Positions 1-13,800 of a stretch of DNA of 64,000 bases are shown here, piece by piece. The translations under genes were made by a program, and so were the position numbers. The stretch is taken from positions 1,409,906 through 1,473,905 of the forward strand of contig PJRA01000016.1 of assembly GCA_016987375.1 (NCBI GenBank). The letters run 5' to 3'. The DNA is from Brachionus koreanus. Its lineage: Eukaryota > Rotifera > Eurotatoria > Ploima > Brachionidae. The first letter of the stretch is position 1; each line of letters starts with the position of its first letter. The notes beneath the pieces were generated by a model. The model ran no database searches, had not been told where the DNA came from, and saw nothing but the letters and a program-made list of their open reading frames with translations.

Positions 1-550
1 GAAATAAAAATCAAATATCTAGCACTTTTTTTCACAAATGTTTAGTCTTATCATGTTACAACAGGTTAATATTTCAACATGATTCAATTAAAGAAGAATT
101 TTTTTCGAAATCACATTTTTAAACACGATTTTTTCAAAAGTAATATTTATTTTTATTTTTTATCTAAAAAATATATTTTTTTAAAGAAATTTATTCAAAA
201 CGAACACACAAATTTAAGATTTTGATCAAAACGAAAAATAATCGAAATTTTAACCCTATATTTATTTGTTCAAACTTAAAACGTAATTTTTTATACAAAC
301 ATTTTTTTTGGAATGGGGACTGAAAAGAAGGTGAAAAGCCTAGGGGTAAATCCCTCAAATTTATTGTATTAAATAAGAAAAAAAATAAAAAATAAAACGT
401 AATTATCAAGAGTAAATGACAGAACAAATTAGCTACTTAGTTTGCTCGCCAAAATGTTTCAGAAATTGATCATCTTAAGTTTATAAAATGATTTATGCAT
501 TATTTTCCTGACTCCTTCTTTCTTAGATGTTAGTGATCAATCATTAATTG

Positions 551-1020
551 TACAGTATGTTGCAAAAGTTTAGAAATTTTCTTTTTGTTAACACAAAAAT
601 TATCTTTATGCACATAATAGACAGGAAAATAAAAAAAAGTAGCTTTTTTTCATTGTTTATTTATCATCAAGCCAAAAACATAAAACAAAAAAAAATACCT
701 GAAAAAAATCATTAAAAATTACCAGAAGAAAAAATGGTTTAAAAGTTTAGAAATTTATACAATTTAACATTTATGACCGTCTTTGGGTTAAAGCAAGCCA
801 GAACTATTGTTTTTTTGTGGCGTAAGACCTCTTTTAAATGCTCAATAAAGATCAATTTAGACTCTACCAATTTTTCATCCATGTATGACTAAAAAGTCTC
901 GATTCGGTTGAGATCTGGTGAATGGGCTCAATGTTTTGTTCTTTAAACCAATCGCTTACTGTGTGAGCAGTATTTGCGAAGCGCCATCTTGCTGAAAAAT
1001 CCAAAGGTCGCCTGGTTCAA
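551..1020 (-). pseudogene. Tc1/mariner transposase relic with one terminal repeat end
   Basis: Read on the minus strand, about 1015-860 encodes pieces of the C-terminal catalytic half of a Tc1-type transposase in more than one frame. A WIFQQDGAS segment (second catalytic Asp region) is followed, after a one-base shift, by NTAHTVSDWFKEQNIE, and then in another frame by a SPDLNRIE segment (third catalytic position region). The 551-580 stretch, beginning TACAGTATGTTGCAAAAGTT, resembles a Tc1-family terminal repeat that starts at a TA dinucleotide. The 5' half of the gene and the second terminal repeat are not visible, so this is a dead, truncated copy. Confidence 0.75.
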
Positions 1021-1243
1021 ATAGGAATTGAAATATTTTAACGCAAATGTTTATTAATGAAACTTTATAATAAACTAAATATTTTAAATATTATTTTTAT
1101 TGTAATTTATTTTTTATTCTTAAAAAATATTAAATAAACTATTAAAACACACTTTCAATTTAAAAAAAAGCAATTTAAAATTTTTTTATGCATATTTTTT
1201 TGGATTTAAATTTTTTTAAATTAAAATTTTCAATTTTTTTTAA

Positions 1244-2804
1244 CTAAGATGTATAATTGAATGCATTCGAACAGTATTGGGTGACATGTTTTGAATCCTT
1301 GAATTGACTAGCCACTAAATAGTATGATATCAATGAACCAAATAACTTGATTTAAAAAAAAAACTTTTAATTTATAAAATTTAAAATTTTAAAATAAAAT
1401 TACTGTCAATATAAATTCTTTTCCTATAATAAAACAAAAAAAAATTAGTATAATAACTTTTAAAAAAATCATAGAAAAAATACTGATATTAATTAGACCT
1501 GAAGCTGTTAGATAGGGTGAACTATGCGTTAATTTATTCACCAATAAATATATCTATTTTCAAACAAATTAATGAAAAATTTTATTTTATTTTTTTTATT
1601 TTAAATTTACTTTGAAACGAAAATCTTCGCTTAATCCATCATTGTTAATTTCGAGCAAAATTTCCAGGATTTTCGAACAATACTCTTGAAATCTAACTCC
1701 ATAGGCCACTATAAGCAAAATAATGACAAAAGCAATTACAGTCCAATAAGGATAAAGAAATATCATAATGCCTTTGAGAGGTTCATTATTTAAAGTCATA
1801 ATGTAAAAAAGAAGTAATATCATGGCTAGGTAAACTATTAAACTGATACCAATTATATGCTTGTAACATTTGTCCATTTGATTCACAATTTTGCAAAGTT
1901 TGAAAAAATTTCTTCGCGGCCCATCGATCTCTTGTTCAAAATTTGAATAAGAAAACTTTTTATCCAAACCAAACGAAAGCTTATAATTTGTAATCATGCT
2001 TTTAAATTCTAGGCATAAATTTTGAAAAATAAATCCAAGTATATCGCATTGTGCTAGAAAATAATCAATTGATATAACCCAAAAAAAGCTCTCATAAGTC
2101 ATTAAAATACGATTGAATATTTTAAATTCCAAGCTATCATTCGACCAAGATTGATTATTGAATATATCCAAGAATGGTGAAAAAACATTTGATTTCAGAT
2201 TTGATTCAATAATGCTAAAAAAACCCATTAATGAATTTAGAAAAGCACTTATAGATCCAAAAATGAAATAAAAAAAAATTCTTATTTTCAATTTTTTCAT
2301 GTTTTTATTTGAATACAACTCTAAAAAAATTGACAAATCTTGAATTAATTTATTCTCTTTGGAAATACATTCTTGATTTATGAAAAAAATAGTGCCAGTA
2401 ATAGCAGCTATGAAACACCACAATGATGTGATTATTTTATACATTAAAATAGCTGTTGTTTCTTCTTTTTTACCATGCCAAAACTGAAACAAACTGAGAA
2501 ATCGACCAAGTCCGCCCCAAAGAATAAGAAGAATAGCTAAAGGATACATTTTAAGAAACCATTTGTCTTTTTTTAGGTGATAAAGACCTATAAGTCTCAT
2601 AAAAAACAACGGATATTTCATAATGTCATAATAAACTTCATAATGAGAATAATTCATTTCCAAATCGACAGACTTGCGATGAAAAAGCTGTCCTAATTGA
2701 TTAAATATCTTTTTTTTAAAATCATTTTCAGGCTTTTTAGATGCCGATTTTTTATCTTCTAATTCACCCTGAATATATTTCATATTTTCAACATTGAATT
2801 CCAT
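1244..2804 (-). CDS. Gustatory-receptor-like 7TM protein (GRL-a)
   Basis: Multipass membrane protein of about 461 aa, a probable chemoreceptor of the insect gustatory receptor (7tm_7) type. Exons on the minus strand: 2804-1611, 1553-1484, 1423-1404, 1345-1244; the joins are phases 0, 1 and 0 and stay open to the stop. Exon 1 gives a basic N-terminus, the conserved block around DIMKYPLFFMRLIGLYH and six hydrophobic segments. The last exon gives the seventh, with the motif SYYLVASQF, which fits the Gr-family TYhhhhhQF signature at the end of TM7. Three paralogues with the same exon plan lie at 43-51 kb. A splice-acceptor-like TTTTATTTTAG sits 5 nt before the ATG. The ligand is unknown. The receptor class is inferred from topology and the TM7 motif. 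Confidence 0.8.
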
Positions 2805-3253
2805 TTAATCTAAAATAAAATTGAAAATATAAATCATTCTAGAGAGAATTTCGTTTTTTTTTATCTTGGATTTTTTAATTTATAGTGATTTTTGTAGTCA
2901 AAAACTTTCAATTCAATGTAAATTTAGCTATTAGGTAACAATTTTAATTGAGATCATTAAAACGGAAAGATAAATTTTACAATATGCATTAATTTAAGTT
3001 CAGAAACGTGAACATTACATAAAATAAAACTGTCAAAAATCAATTCTTTGTGTTGCTCAATCGAACAAAATAAAAACAAAAAAAAAACATTTTCTTATAA
3101 ATAATTAGTGTTGATTCTTTTTTAATTTATTTATTTTTAATTATTATTGAAATAAATTGACGCTAAAATCACAATTACTTTATTTTAAAAATTTACAATT
3201 TAAATTTTATTTTATTTTAGTTTCTTTAATAATTTACAATTAATTAATTGAGG
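2805..3253. other. Intergenic, no gene seen
   Basis: AT-rich spacer between the start of GRL-a and the 3' end of PDE9A. It holds only poly-A/poly-T runs. The first bases upstream of GRL-a contain a possible 3' splice acceptor. Confidence 0.5.
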
Positions 3254-5405
3254 TTAATTTTGAGCTTTTGATTCTTTTTCCAAATTTCTATAATATTCCA
3301 AAGATTTTTTTATTGGTTCTATTAAAACATGCTGAAAAACAAATTTTTATAAACTAAAAATAAAAAAATTCAGAAAAAAAATTACCTTTAATACTGGAAA
3401 TAATTTTGTTAGTGATTGAGCTAAAGGTAACAGCACAAAATTTATAAATCCAATCTGTGATTTAGATTTGGTTATTCCACTATCTCTATCCATCATAGGA
3501 GTAACTGGTAGTCCATTTAACTTTTCATGGTCACCCTTCAAAATTAGCTTGAATTTTTTTGTTCAAAATTAATTATTTGTTATTTACTTGATTGAAAAAC
3601 TCTGTCATGAGACAATCGGCCCAGACGTTCGAAACATCGATGGGTCTGCACTCATTTGAAATATCAGATAACTTCATCAAAATTATCATTAACTAAAAAA
3701 AGGATTTATTTTAAGAGAAAAAAAATTCACTATTTTTTTTAAACTTTTTTAATGTGTTCACGATTTTTGAAATCAAATTCTTCTAGTGTCATCTGAAAAT
3801 CGATCATTATTTGATTATGACTGGCCATGTCTGTTGCCAAAATTATTCTAATAAAAATTTTTGAATTTATTTTTTAAAAAAATAAAAAAAAATTTACTGA
3901 ATAACATATTCTCTGAATATTTTAAATGATTCTTTGTCAAGACCAGACAAAATGTTGCTTTCTGGCTTGTTCAGTATATGAAACGCCACAGCACAATGGT
4001 ACATTTCCAAAGGTGATTTATCACTATAAATCATGGCCAAGTGTGTTTTAGCATTTACTTGAAAAGTGTTATTAAAGCCATCGTGATCCAGATCGTGGCT
4101 TAGAGCTGAAACAATCAATGCCAATATCTCCAACGGTTCTACCAAGTCAAATAACTTGATTGACCAAATAAGACTGTACATCTTTGTAAAAAAAGTTATC
4201 TCTTCTTGTTTTTTTATGTTCCTAAATTACCATTTGAGTTACAACAAAGGCATGTCGAAAGTTGTGGTAAGGCACATCGTTGTAATTGGAGTATATGTCG
4301 AATAAATACGACTGAAGGGTTTCCATTTTGATTGAAAATTTAGTTATTAATTCTAAATCGATGAATATTTGTTGGAGTAAGACTAAGAGCTCGGCATCTT
4401 CGAATTTCCAATTGTCAAAATTAGGACTTCTCAAAAATTGACGCGTCTCATCATCAACCCTGACCATACTAATTAGATAATTTTTTAAATTTATTTTGTA
4501 AAATCTAATAAAAGATTAAAGTTACGAATAACTCTTGAATTTTTCATAAACATTTTCAATTTTTTCGTTTTTAGTCTCATTTTTTGTGTTCTTAAAATTA
4601 CCAAGTGTATACAAACGAGTGTCTTTGAACAAACCAATAAAACTCAAATGATCTATATTCTATAAAAAAATTGTATAGAAAAAATTTAAAAAAAAATATA
4701 TATTTTTTTTTTCAGTTGTCAAATAAACTTTTTAAGTTCTTTATAAATTTTGGCAAACAAACGATTATTTTATTTATTAAAAATATGCCTCAAAAATGCT
4801 TCTAGCAAATAATTAGTTATAATAAAAATGAAGCCAACAAACAATAATTCCCACAAAGGTAATTATTGTAGAAATAAATATTTGAAGAAAAAAGTAGAAA
4901 AAAATTCAAAATTACTTCGAGTTTAGAGCATAGGTTTTTAACTTTGGAGTACAAATCTTCCACACGCTGACTTGACAAAGAATTTAACTGAATTTCCAAA
5001 TTTTCTATTCGGTCTATCAAATCTTTGAGTTCATTGTTGTAATCAACTTAAAATATTTTTGTTTATAATTTAAATCATTTGTTCTTATCTAGATTTATTA
5101 TCGTACCTATATTTTTGACAATTACTTGTAAACGATATGGCTCGCTGGAAATGTTTACTGGAAGCGAAGTGTTGATGGCAACCAGGTTTCCTTTGTGGTT
5201 ATACAGCTTGAGAATGTCGGTATGATTGGCTTCGGCTGCAGACCTCAACGTTTCTTCAAACAAACAACTGTTTCAAGTCTAAATTTTAAAATTAAATCAA
5301 AATCAAACCTTTTAAGTCTTCAGTAGAAGTATTTGCGTCAAATTCAATGCATTCAATTCTGTTATCGATTCTAACATAAACAAGTTTGGCATGCAAATTG
5401 GACAT
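3254..5405 (-). CDS. PDE9A: High-affinity cGMP phosphodiesterase 9A
   Basis: Hydrolyses cGMP to GMP in the cytosol. Ten exons on the minus strand: 5405-5309, 5253-5107, 5046-4916, 4659-4526, 4468-4231, 4181-3898, 3847-3745, 3692-3588, 3535-3386, 3331-3254; about 488 aa with frame kept at every join. The N-terminus (MSNLHAKLVYVRIDNRIE) matches the start of PDE9A and is followed by a predicted coiled-coil linker. The HD-type catalytic domain shows HNFRH near residue 238, HDLDH near 278 and ATDMASH, which carry the Zn/Mg ligands. The segment SQIGFINFVLLP holds the invariant substrate-binding glutamine. Regulatory GAF domains are absent, as is usual for PDE9. Length is close to animal PDE9A proteins. 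It is divergent from IQGAP across a 5.4 kb gap. Confidence 0.95.
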
Positions 5406-8400
5406 ATTGTCTATTTAGATAAACTAGTATCATACGAAATTCAAAAAAAAACAATAATAATTAATTTATTCAAACTGGCTTTTTTTAATGCTAAAAATCA
5501 AAAGATCAAGTGCTTTGAATGACAAAATTAGTGACTAAGATAATGATAATTAATAAAATTAATAAACAAAAAAATTTTTTTTTCATTTAGAAAAGAAAAA
5601 ATAAATAAACAAAAAATTACGTAAAATTAATAAATTTTATTCTCGTTTTTTTTTTTTTTTCAAATAAGATTTCGTGATCAAATTTTTGGTGTCTTTGAAT
5701 CTAGCTTAAACAGATTTAGAACGTTATGTTACTCGCGCTGTTATCTTTATTTGCTTGAAATTATAATTTTTTTTCTAATTAATAAAAAAAATAGAAAAAA
5801 TAAAAACTAAAATTTTCATAGTCATGGAAATTAGTGCAAATGCCTCTTTAGCTAAAGATTTTTATCAAAAATAAATTTAAAATATATTCACATACTAAAC
5901 GCTATGAATTCAACTTCCGATCATTATTCCTTTAGAGAATTTGTCTTAACTTGCTTACCATTAGCGGGTAACCAGGCACAATTTAATTAATTCAATTAAA
6001 TTTATTTAAGCATTATTTATCCAATTAGTCAGTAGTCATGAATTTTAAAATTTCATTTTTAAATATCGATTTTAAAAGCAAATGCTTTGAAAAATAGCTT
6101 CCCATTAATTGCTGTTAATGAATTTTGTTTTGTTTTAGATAGAAAATAGAGGAAAATTTACGACATTAGAAAAAATTTCAAAAAAAATAGGTCTTGCTTG
6201 AAAACTTCTCAAACTTGAATTCTTCTTAAATACTATATGGATAAATCTAAATCAAATATTCAAAACGCAAGTGATAATATAAGTCGAAAATGACATGAAA
6301 TGAATTTTTTTTCTCTACTCATCAAATCGGAATGAAAATTATAATATAACAAAAAAAAGCTGAATCTCAAGAGACTTTGTTAGACTTCTCGATTAGTTCT
6401 GTAGAGACTAAATGACAATGTTGAAAGAAATGAAAAATAATTATGCAAATTTTTGTTGTTGTTGTTGAATAGAGCTAGAAAAAAGCTTTTTTAAAGCTTA
6501 AATGAGAACGTCATTGAAACATTATCTTTTTTTCTAGCTATCAACTTACGATAAAATTAATTTAAACTTTTAAAATTGAAATTAAAAACAATAGATAACC
6601 ATTTTTTTTGGTATTAAATAAATTTTTTAACAATTGAATAGCCTTGACAAACAACTCATTTGAAACAAACACATAATTAACCCAAGAGAATTCAATTGCT
6701 GAAAATAAGTTAACTTATTAAATGAAAACAAAAGAAATCAGGTTTATTAATTGACCACCAAGTCTAAAAATCAAATTGAATAAATTATTTCCGACTCGTT
6801 TGTATTGTTTTGATCTATTTTGCATAAAAATACTTGCAACATTAAAATCTAACTTTTGACTAAACCTTTTTTTAAGATAAAAATAATTAGGCCAGTGTAG
6901 AATTAATTATTTTATAGACAATTTGTATTTCAGCTTTAAAAAAATCAGAGATTAAAGAAAATTAAAAAAAATAATGATTGCTCATTCATTCATTCAAAAT
7001 ATTACTTGAAAAGTTTTATTTTTTTTTACAATATTTAATGAGCAAGTTATTTAATAGATTAAAAATGTTTGATTATCAGAATATTTTCAAAATATTTGGT
7101 AGCGAGAAAAAATCGCTTCACTAGTTCACGCTTATTTCGAAATTAATTTTTGTTTAAATTTTATTTTTATAAGTGTTAACTTTGAACGATTTTTTTTCAA
7201 TAAAATCAACAATTTAAAAAATTTTTGATCATAAATTTATCTAAATGACACAAGTTTTGTATGAATTTCACCAGCCAAAATTGGAATTAGTAAAATAGAT
7301 GAATTCTGAACAATATTGAACAATATTTTTTGGATATATTCATCATTTTATCTAACAGTCAGATTACAAAAGACTTTCTACTATATTCTCTTAGTTAATT
7401 TGATCCATTAACATTTTCGCCAAAAAATTTAACTAAACTAAAAGTCAAATATTTTCTTTTTTAAAGATAAATATTTTTGAATTATGCATTTATTCATAGA
7501 AAACCATTGCGTAAAAAAGAAAATTAGCAAATACAAAACTTAATGTACCGTTTATTCATATAATGATGTTTAATCATAATTTACATTTTTAGAAAATATT
7601 TTGATAATCAAAAAATAAATAAAAAAAAAAGAAGATTATAATTTAGTTAATTATAAATTTTTTGTAAAGATTATTTAAACTATGTTTTAATTAGGCATGA
7701 ATGGTGTTCTAAAATTGAAAAGAAAATTCTATTTGTTTTCGACAAATAGTCTAAACTACTTGGAGCTTAAAGAATACTTACAGCATATTAAGCTATAAAC
7801 TTTTTTTAGGCTAAGTGTATATGCCACCACTGACAGAATTATATATTTACAATCGATCTATTTTCCGCTCGGTTTCCTAACATGGCTGATTATACTCTAA
7901 ATATTTGATATTTAAAATAATTAAAAAAGCATGATTAGAAATCACGGGTTTAGATTGTCTGTGTGTGTGTGTGTTTATAAGTGTGTTAAAATCTTTCAGT
8001 CTGGGGTGACATTCAAAGTTTGTTTATGAGATATTGATTAAATAAAAGATAAAAAATAAATTTAATAAGTTGTTTTGACTATATAGTGTAATTTTGAAAT
8101 CAACTTAAAGATTTGAAAGTTTATCAACAAAAAGACAATTGAACCAAACATATACTAAGGATTAAGTTGAACATACATAAAAGCCACTCGGAGAATTACA
8201 AATCAATTTTTGGTTTTGTTTTAACTTTATGTTAGCTTGAATCTATCTTATTTCAATGTTTGCACCTATGTGTCTAGCTTTCACTAGAAAACTAGCCATT
8301 TTTGATATTATTCTAGAATTAACCCAAATTTTAATTTTAAATTTAACTTAAATTTATTTAATTTTTAGAATTATTGATACATAGCAAAAAAATTTAAAAT

Positions 8401-10854
8401 AGCAGACATAAACATTAAAATTTTGAGTGTTTACTACTGCGGATTTTTTTTCAAATTAGAAAATATCTATAATAAATGATAAGTGCTTTTTATTTCAGTA
8501 TAATGGGAAATTTTCAAGTGTTCCGTTTGGCTTCAAGATATTTTTTTTCTCTATTTATTTGCATAATTTAAATTTAGGTAGGCTAGAAAAAAAAGTCGAT
8601 TGTTTTCAACAATATTTGGTCTAATTGTAAAACAAATAGAATTAATTTTTCTTTTTTTTTTTTTTTCTAATTTTAATTTTGTCAAAATTCAGCTCTTTAT
8701 TACAAATTTTGAGCGAATTGTTTTTGAGACAAATTTAAAATTCCTTAGATTGACCGCATTTAAGAAATATGGTTTTTTCTATCATAAAATAATATTGTTA
8801 TCGTTTTAAGCTCCCTAGTCTTTAAATCAGTTTTTTTTTTTCTTATTTTGTTCAAATAGAAAAATATTTCTTAAATAACAAAATGACAAAATATCACAAA
8901 CCATTTCTAAGAAAATAATTTCCATCTAATTTATTTAAATAGTGAGTTTAGCTGGATTTATTCAACTCCACTTGACCAATTTATTTCGGACTAAAAAACA
9001 AATAGAACTAAGACAACAAAAATTAAATTCTTTTTTGGTTTAGTTTTTTTTATCTTTTAAATTAATGACAGGATCCGTTTAGGCTTTCAGGCATTGATTA
9101 ATATCGTGCAAAACAAGATCAGTTTTCACAGCAACTAAATTACTTACTTTCCGAAAAATTAAAATCGATTATTCTCACCAAATGAATTATAATTTCCTGA
9201 TTTAGAAGAAAAAAGATTTTTTGTTATTAAAAAAATTTTTTTTTGTGGTTTAAATTTTCATTTCCGAAAACATATAACTATAATAAATCACAATTTAAAA
9301 ATTGCTCAATGCAGATGGTTACAATTGAGTGCTTTTATTTTAATTCCAATTAATTTGACACGCTAAAAACTCGGCTTATTATTTTTTTCAATGTAATTTT
9401 ATTCAAATACCTTGATATTATCAAGTGGTCGGGCCTTTTTATTTAAATAAATAATTAAAAACTATATATATATAAATATAAATAAAGCAAAAAACTTATG
9501 TGTATATATAAAATACTTAAAAATAGTAATTAAAATGAGACTTTTTTTGTCAAAATTTATTTTAATTAATTTATGTTTGCTTATTTTGCTAAGATGAAAA
9601 AAATACTATTTGGCGAAATCCATTAATTTCCATTTAGCCAGCGTAGATGCAAGCCAATTTTGAAAAATTTTGCCGAGCTTTTCTCTTTTAAGGGTTTATT
9701 TTGATACTTAATCGGATTTTGTATCCTTTTAAGCTAATAGACTTTAAAAAAAATATTTTCGCCAACTTATATCATGTTTTTATGAGTGCAGCATTTTTGA
9801 CTTTTTGAGCCAACAAAAAATTTATTATCAATAGTAAATTTTTTTATAAAAAAAAAGGTCAAGTCTAGATTTATGTAATCGTATTTTATTCGGTAGGGTT
9901 TCAGATGCTTTTTTAAATTTCCAAAGGGGCATAGTTTATTTCGTTTTCAAGTGAAACATTTGGCTCGATTGATTGTTGACTTGAGGTTTTCGAGTGACCA
10001 ATACCAAGACTTAATGATTGATTTTAGTTTTAGCAACTAAATTAATTGCTATTAAAGTTTTTGGTCGAGCAAAAAATTGACTTTTAAAGTCAATCAAATA
10101 TTTGTAAAAGATTTGCCGAGCGGAAGTCTAAAAAAGTATTGAAATCGCGCATGCAAGTCTAATATTTGTAATTTTCTAATTAATGCCTTCTATTTAATAA
10201 GATGTTAGACCAAAAATTTACATTCAAATCACATTAAATAGAAAAATAGAATAAATACGAAAATAAACGAGCGAACAATAATCTAAACAAAGTATGATAT
10301 TTTTATCTAAATATCAATCCGTTTTAGAAATAACAAGAATATTACCCAAATATTTTCAAGAGTATATATTCAAGATTAGAAAACTCCAATGTTAGATTAA
10401 TTTTAAACACAAATCGATACATTTTTTACTTAATCTAGTTTGATTATTATTCAATAGGATAATAAATTAGAAGTATTTGAATTTAAATGTGGCTGAATAT
10501 TTAAAGAATAATAGTTTTTTTTTTTAAATTTTTTAGTTCATTAACTTTTTAGAGACTAATAAATTTAGCATTTTTGATGGCATTTGCTGCTTTCCTATAG
10601 ATTAAACATCATTGATTTATTTAGATTTTTACAGTCTAAAATAAATATTTAACTAATTAGTTCTAGAAATTTATTGTATGATACATGTGAATTGAAAAAA
10701 TTGCTTTTTTATTCAATTTATTTTTAAATGATTATTTTTTTTTTGGAAATTCTAAGTAATTTCTGATAAAATTAACAGAATTTTGGAAAATTTAATTTTT
10801 TTTTGTTTATTTATTTAGAAAAAAAAATTTTAATTAAATGAATGTTTAGAAGAA
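5406..10854. other. Long divergent intergenic region, no gene seen
   Basis: About 5.4 kb between the PDE9A and IQGAP start codons. I see no exon with convincing codon structure on either strand; the longest frames are poly-F/L/K. It contains a short (GT)n run at 7961-7974. It may hold untranslated first exons and promoters of both genes, but nothing specific is recognisable. Confidence 0.5.
7961..7974. repeat. (GT)7 microsatellite
   Basis: Perfect GT dinucleotide run in the PDE9A/IQGAP intergenic region, followed by an imperfect GTGTG at about 7981. Confidence 0.8.
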
Positions 10855-13800
10855 ATGGACTCGTCTCTATCGAATAGTTCGTGTTCGTCTACCAAAGAGT
10901 ACTCGCTGCCCGAGTCCCTCAAAATGGAAATGACTCTTCAAATTTACAATGGTAAATATTGGATTTAAATTGAGAAAATTTTTGTTGAAAAAGATAAGAA
11001 AAAAAAGCTGAACAAATGATTTTTATCTCACGATTCATAATTGAATAGGGTCATATATAAGTGTAAAGAAAACTCATAATTCTTTTTAGAATGATACTTA
11101 ATTGGGAATAATTTTGGCATTTTGCTACTTGGCAAACAAATATATTTGTTTTTATGAAGCTTTTTTTATTTTTTAAAAAATTTGAAACAAGTTATCTGAT
11201 TTAGTCGACACATGTCATATTTGTTTTTCTAATGATGCTTAAGCTATATAAAATAAAATTTAATTATTTTCAAAGTTTGCTTTGAACAAATATTATACAA
11301 TAGTTACAAAAAAGTGCTAGAGTAATTGTACTAGCTAGATTATGATCAAATATTCATGAATAAATAAGAGCTCTCGAGCCCAAGAGCCCTAAATATATTC
11401 AAAAAGTCACGATTAAGATTTATTGAATTAGAAAAGGAACAAACAACAAGATCGAAAATGACCAGTTTTTAATGTCAAGATAAGGATTTGATAAAGAATA
11501 ATAACAATTAGTCGGTCTTAGCGCATAGATATGATTTTAGTATTCATCAATGAATCATTAGGTAATTAAATACAAATATTAGGTAAAATAAATAAAGATC
11601 GTAATTTATGAATTTTGGGATAAATTAGACTTAATCGAGATTTAATAATAATGAACTCTTGGGTTTATCAACAACTTTATTTGAGCATCTGCAGAATTAG
11701 ATCTTATCAAAAAAGAAAAAAAATTTTTTTTTTTATTTTTCAATTTTTTCGATTATAATTTTGTGAATAACTTTGACCTACTGAAAATTTACGCTTGAGA
11801 TTTACGCGTGTCTTTTTTTTTTGGAACAAATTCAAAAAATTTGTTCGAATGTTGGAATTGCTTGATTGAATTTCAAAAATCAAAGAGCAATTATAAAAGC
11901 TTTTCATAAGTTAATAAAACTAAAGTGTTTTCTAATTAACTTAAACTTTAATTGACACGCTTTTGCCATATTTTTCACTTTTTGAAATTATTTTTTTTTT
12001 TTACAATTTCAATTTTCAGTCAGTCCTAGAATTCAGTAAAATTAAAATTTAGCAAAAAATAAAAACTGTTTTCTCTATATTTTTTTTCTGTGTTACTTAA
12101 GAAGCGCGCATTTCAATGGACAATATCACATGTTTTACTCTATACGCACTTGTGAATTAATTAATTTTTTATTTTATTTAATTTTAGAAATGGATTTAAG
12201 TGTTGTTTTACGCGACCAACAGTCGCTCTATGATGAAAATCTATCGGCCAGGGTGTCTGCCGAGGAAATGGACGAAAAACGACACCAGAACATAGCTTAC
12301 GAATATTTGTGTCACTTGGAAGAAGCAAAAAAGTTTATCACGAAAAAAAAATTTTTTTTAACCTTTTAAAATTTTTATTAACAAAATAAATAGATGGATA
12401 GAATCATGTATTCGCGAAGAGCTTCCATCGGCCAGCGAATTCGAAGAAAATCTCAGAAATGGAGTCTATTTGGCCAAGCTGTCAAATTTTTTTTGTCCAG
12501 AAAAAGTACCGTTTAAAAAAATATACGACAAAGATCAATCAAAGTACAATCAACTTGGTCTTCAATTTCGACACACAGATAATATAAATCTTTTTTTCAA
12601 CGCCATGGAATACATAGGTCTACCCAAAGTATATAATAATTATAATAAAGATGTTTTTTTTTATTTTTATTTAAAAATAAAATCTAGATATTTTTCCCGG
12701 AAACAACAGATGTATATGACAAAAAGAACATACCTCGTGTGGTCTATTGTCTTCATGCATTGAGTTTGTACCTGTTTAAACTTGGGATTGCACCTCAAAT
12801 CCAAGATTTGTTAGGAGTTGCCAAATTTACCGAAGAAGAAATAACGGCAATGGCCAAAGAACTAAAAAAATATGGACTTGTACTTCCGGCTTTCAGCAAA
12901 ATAGGCGGCATTTTGGCCAACGAAATGCCAGTAGATGAGGCTGCTTTGCATGCAGCCATTTTAGCAATAAACGATTCAATTGAAAAGAAAAATTTGGAAA
13001 ATTTGATATTTAATTTATTTTTGCCAGATGCTCATTTGTACAATGTAATGGAGGATTATGTAAAATTTTACCAAGAATGCATGTATGAGGCCAAAGCTGA
13101 GAAAAGTGCCCAAGTAGCCCAAAATAAAGTAAAGCATAAAATATTCATTTTTTCTAATATATTTAATTTAATTTTATGATTAAATGTTAAGTCTATTGAT
13201 GCCAGTTATGTAGGTGATGTCTATGATGAACTGTTAACCCAGGCTGAAATACAGTTTTATCTAAATAAAGTGAATGGTAAGTTGTAATTTTTAATTAAAT
13301 TTAGTGGTAGAATTTTTTTCTTTTTTAACCTAAATTAAAATCACCCAACACGTAGCGGATACTAACTAATTTTTTTGAAATAATTAGATCATGCTGAACG
13401 AACTATTTCGTTAATAGGTAAACTTAAGATAGATTTTTTTTTGCCTTTAAAACAATCTTGCATGATTTGGCTTTTCTGCAACATAAAAAATCAACCATAC
13501 TTAAACTGGCATGATTCAAGTCTTTGTCATACAAAAGCTTAAATTAATATTTTTTTCTAAATTTTTAGTCAATGAATTGATTGTTGAAATAAATGAGTGT
13601 ATAAACAAACAAAATAGTGAAATGCTTGTGCGATTATTGAAGTCAAAAGTTTCACCGTTTAAAGATGTATTTGAAAATTACATCGAATGGTACATGGCTC
13701 AATTAACGCAAGAAAAAGAATCTAAATTGGTAAGATTTTTAATTATATATTTACTTTTTTAATAATTTATCTTATTTTTGTATTTAAAATAGAAATTTTA

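Noticed and set aside
191..427. 78-codon minus-strand frame at the left edge
   Set aside because: Almost only Phe, Leu, Ile, Lys and Asn, as expected from random AT-rich sequence.
8600..8809. 69-codon plus-strand frame in the PDE9A/IQGAP gap
   Set aside because: Poly-F/L frame without splice partners or family resemblance.
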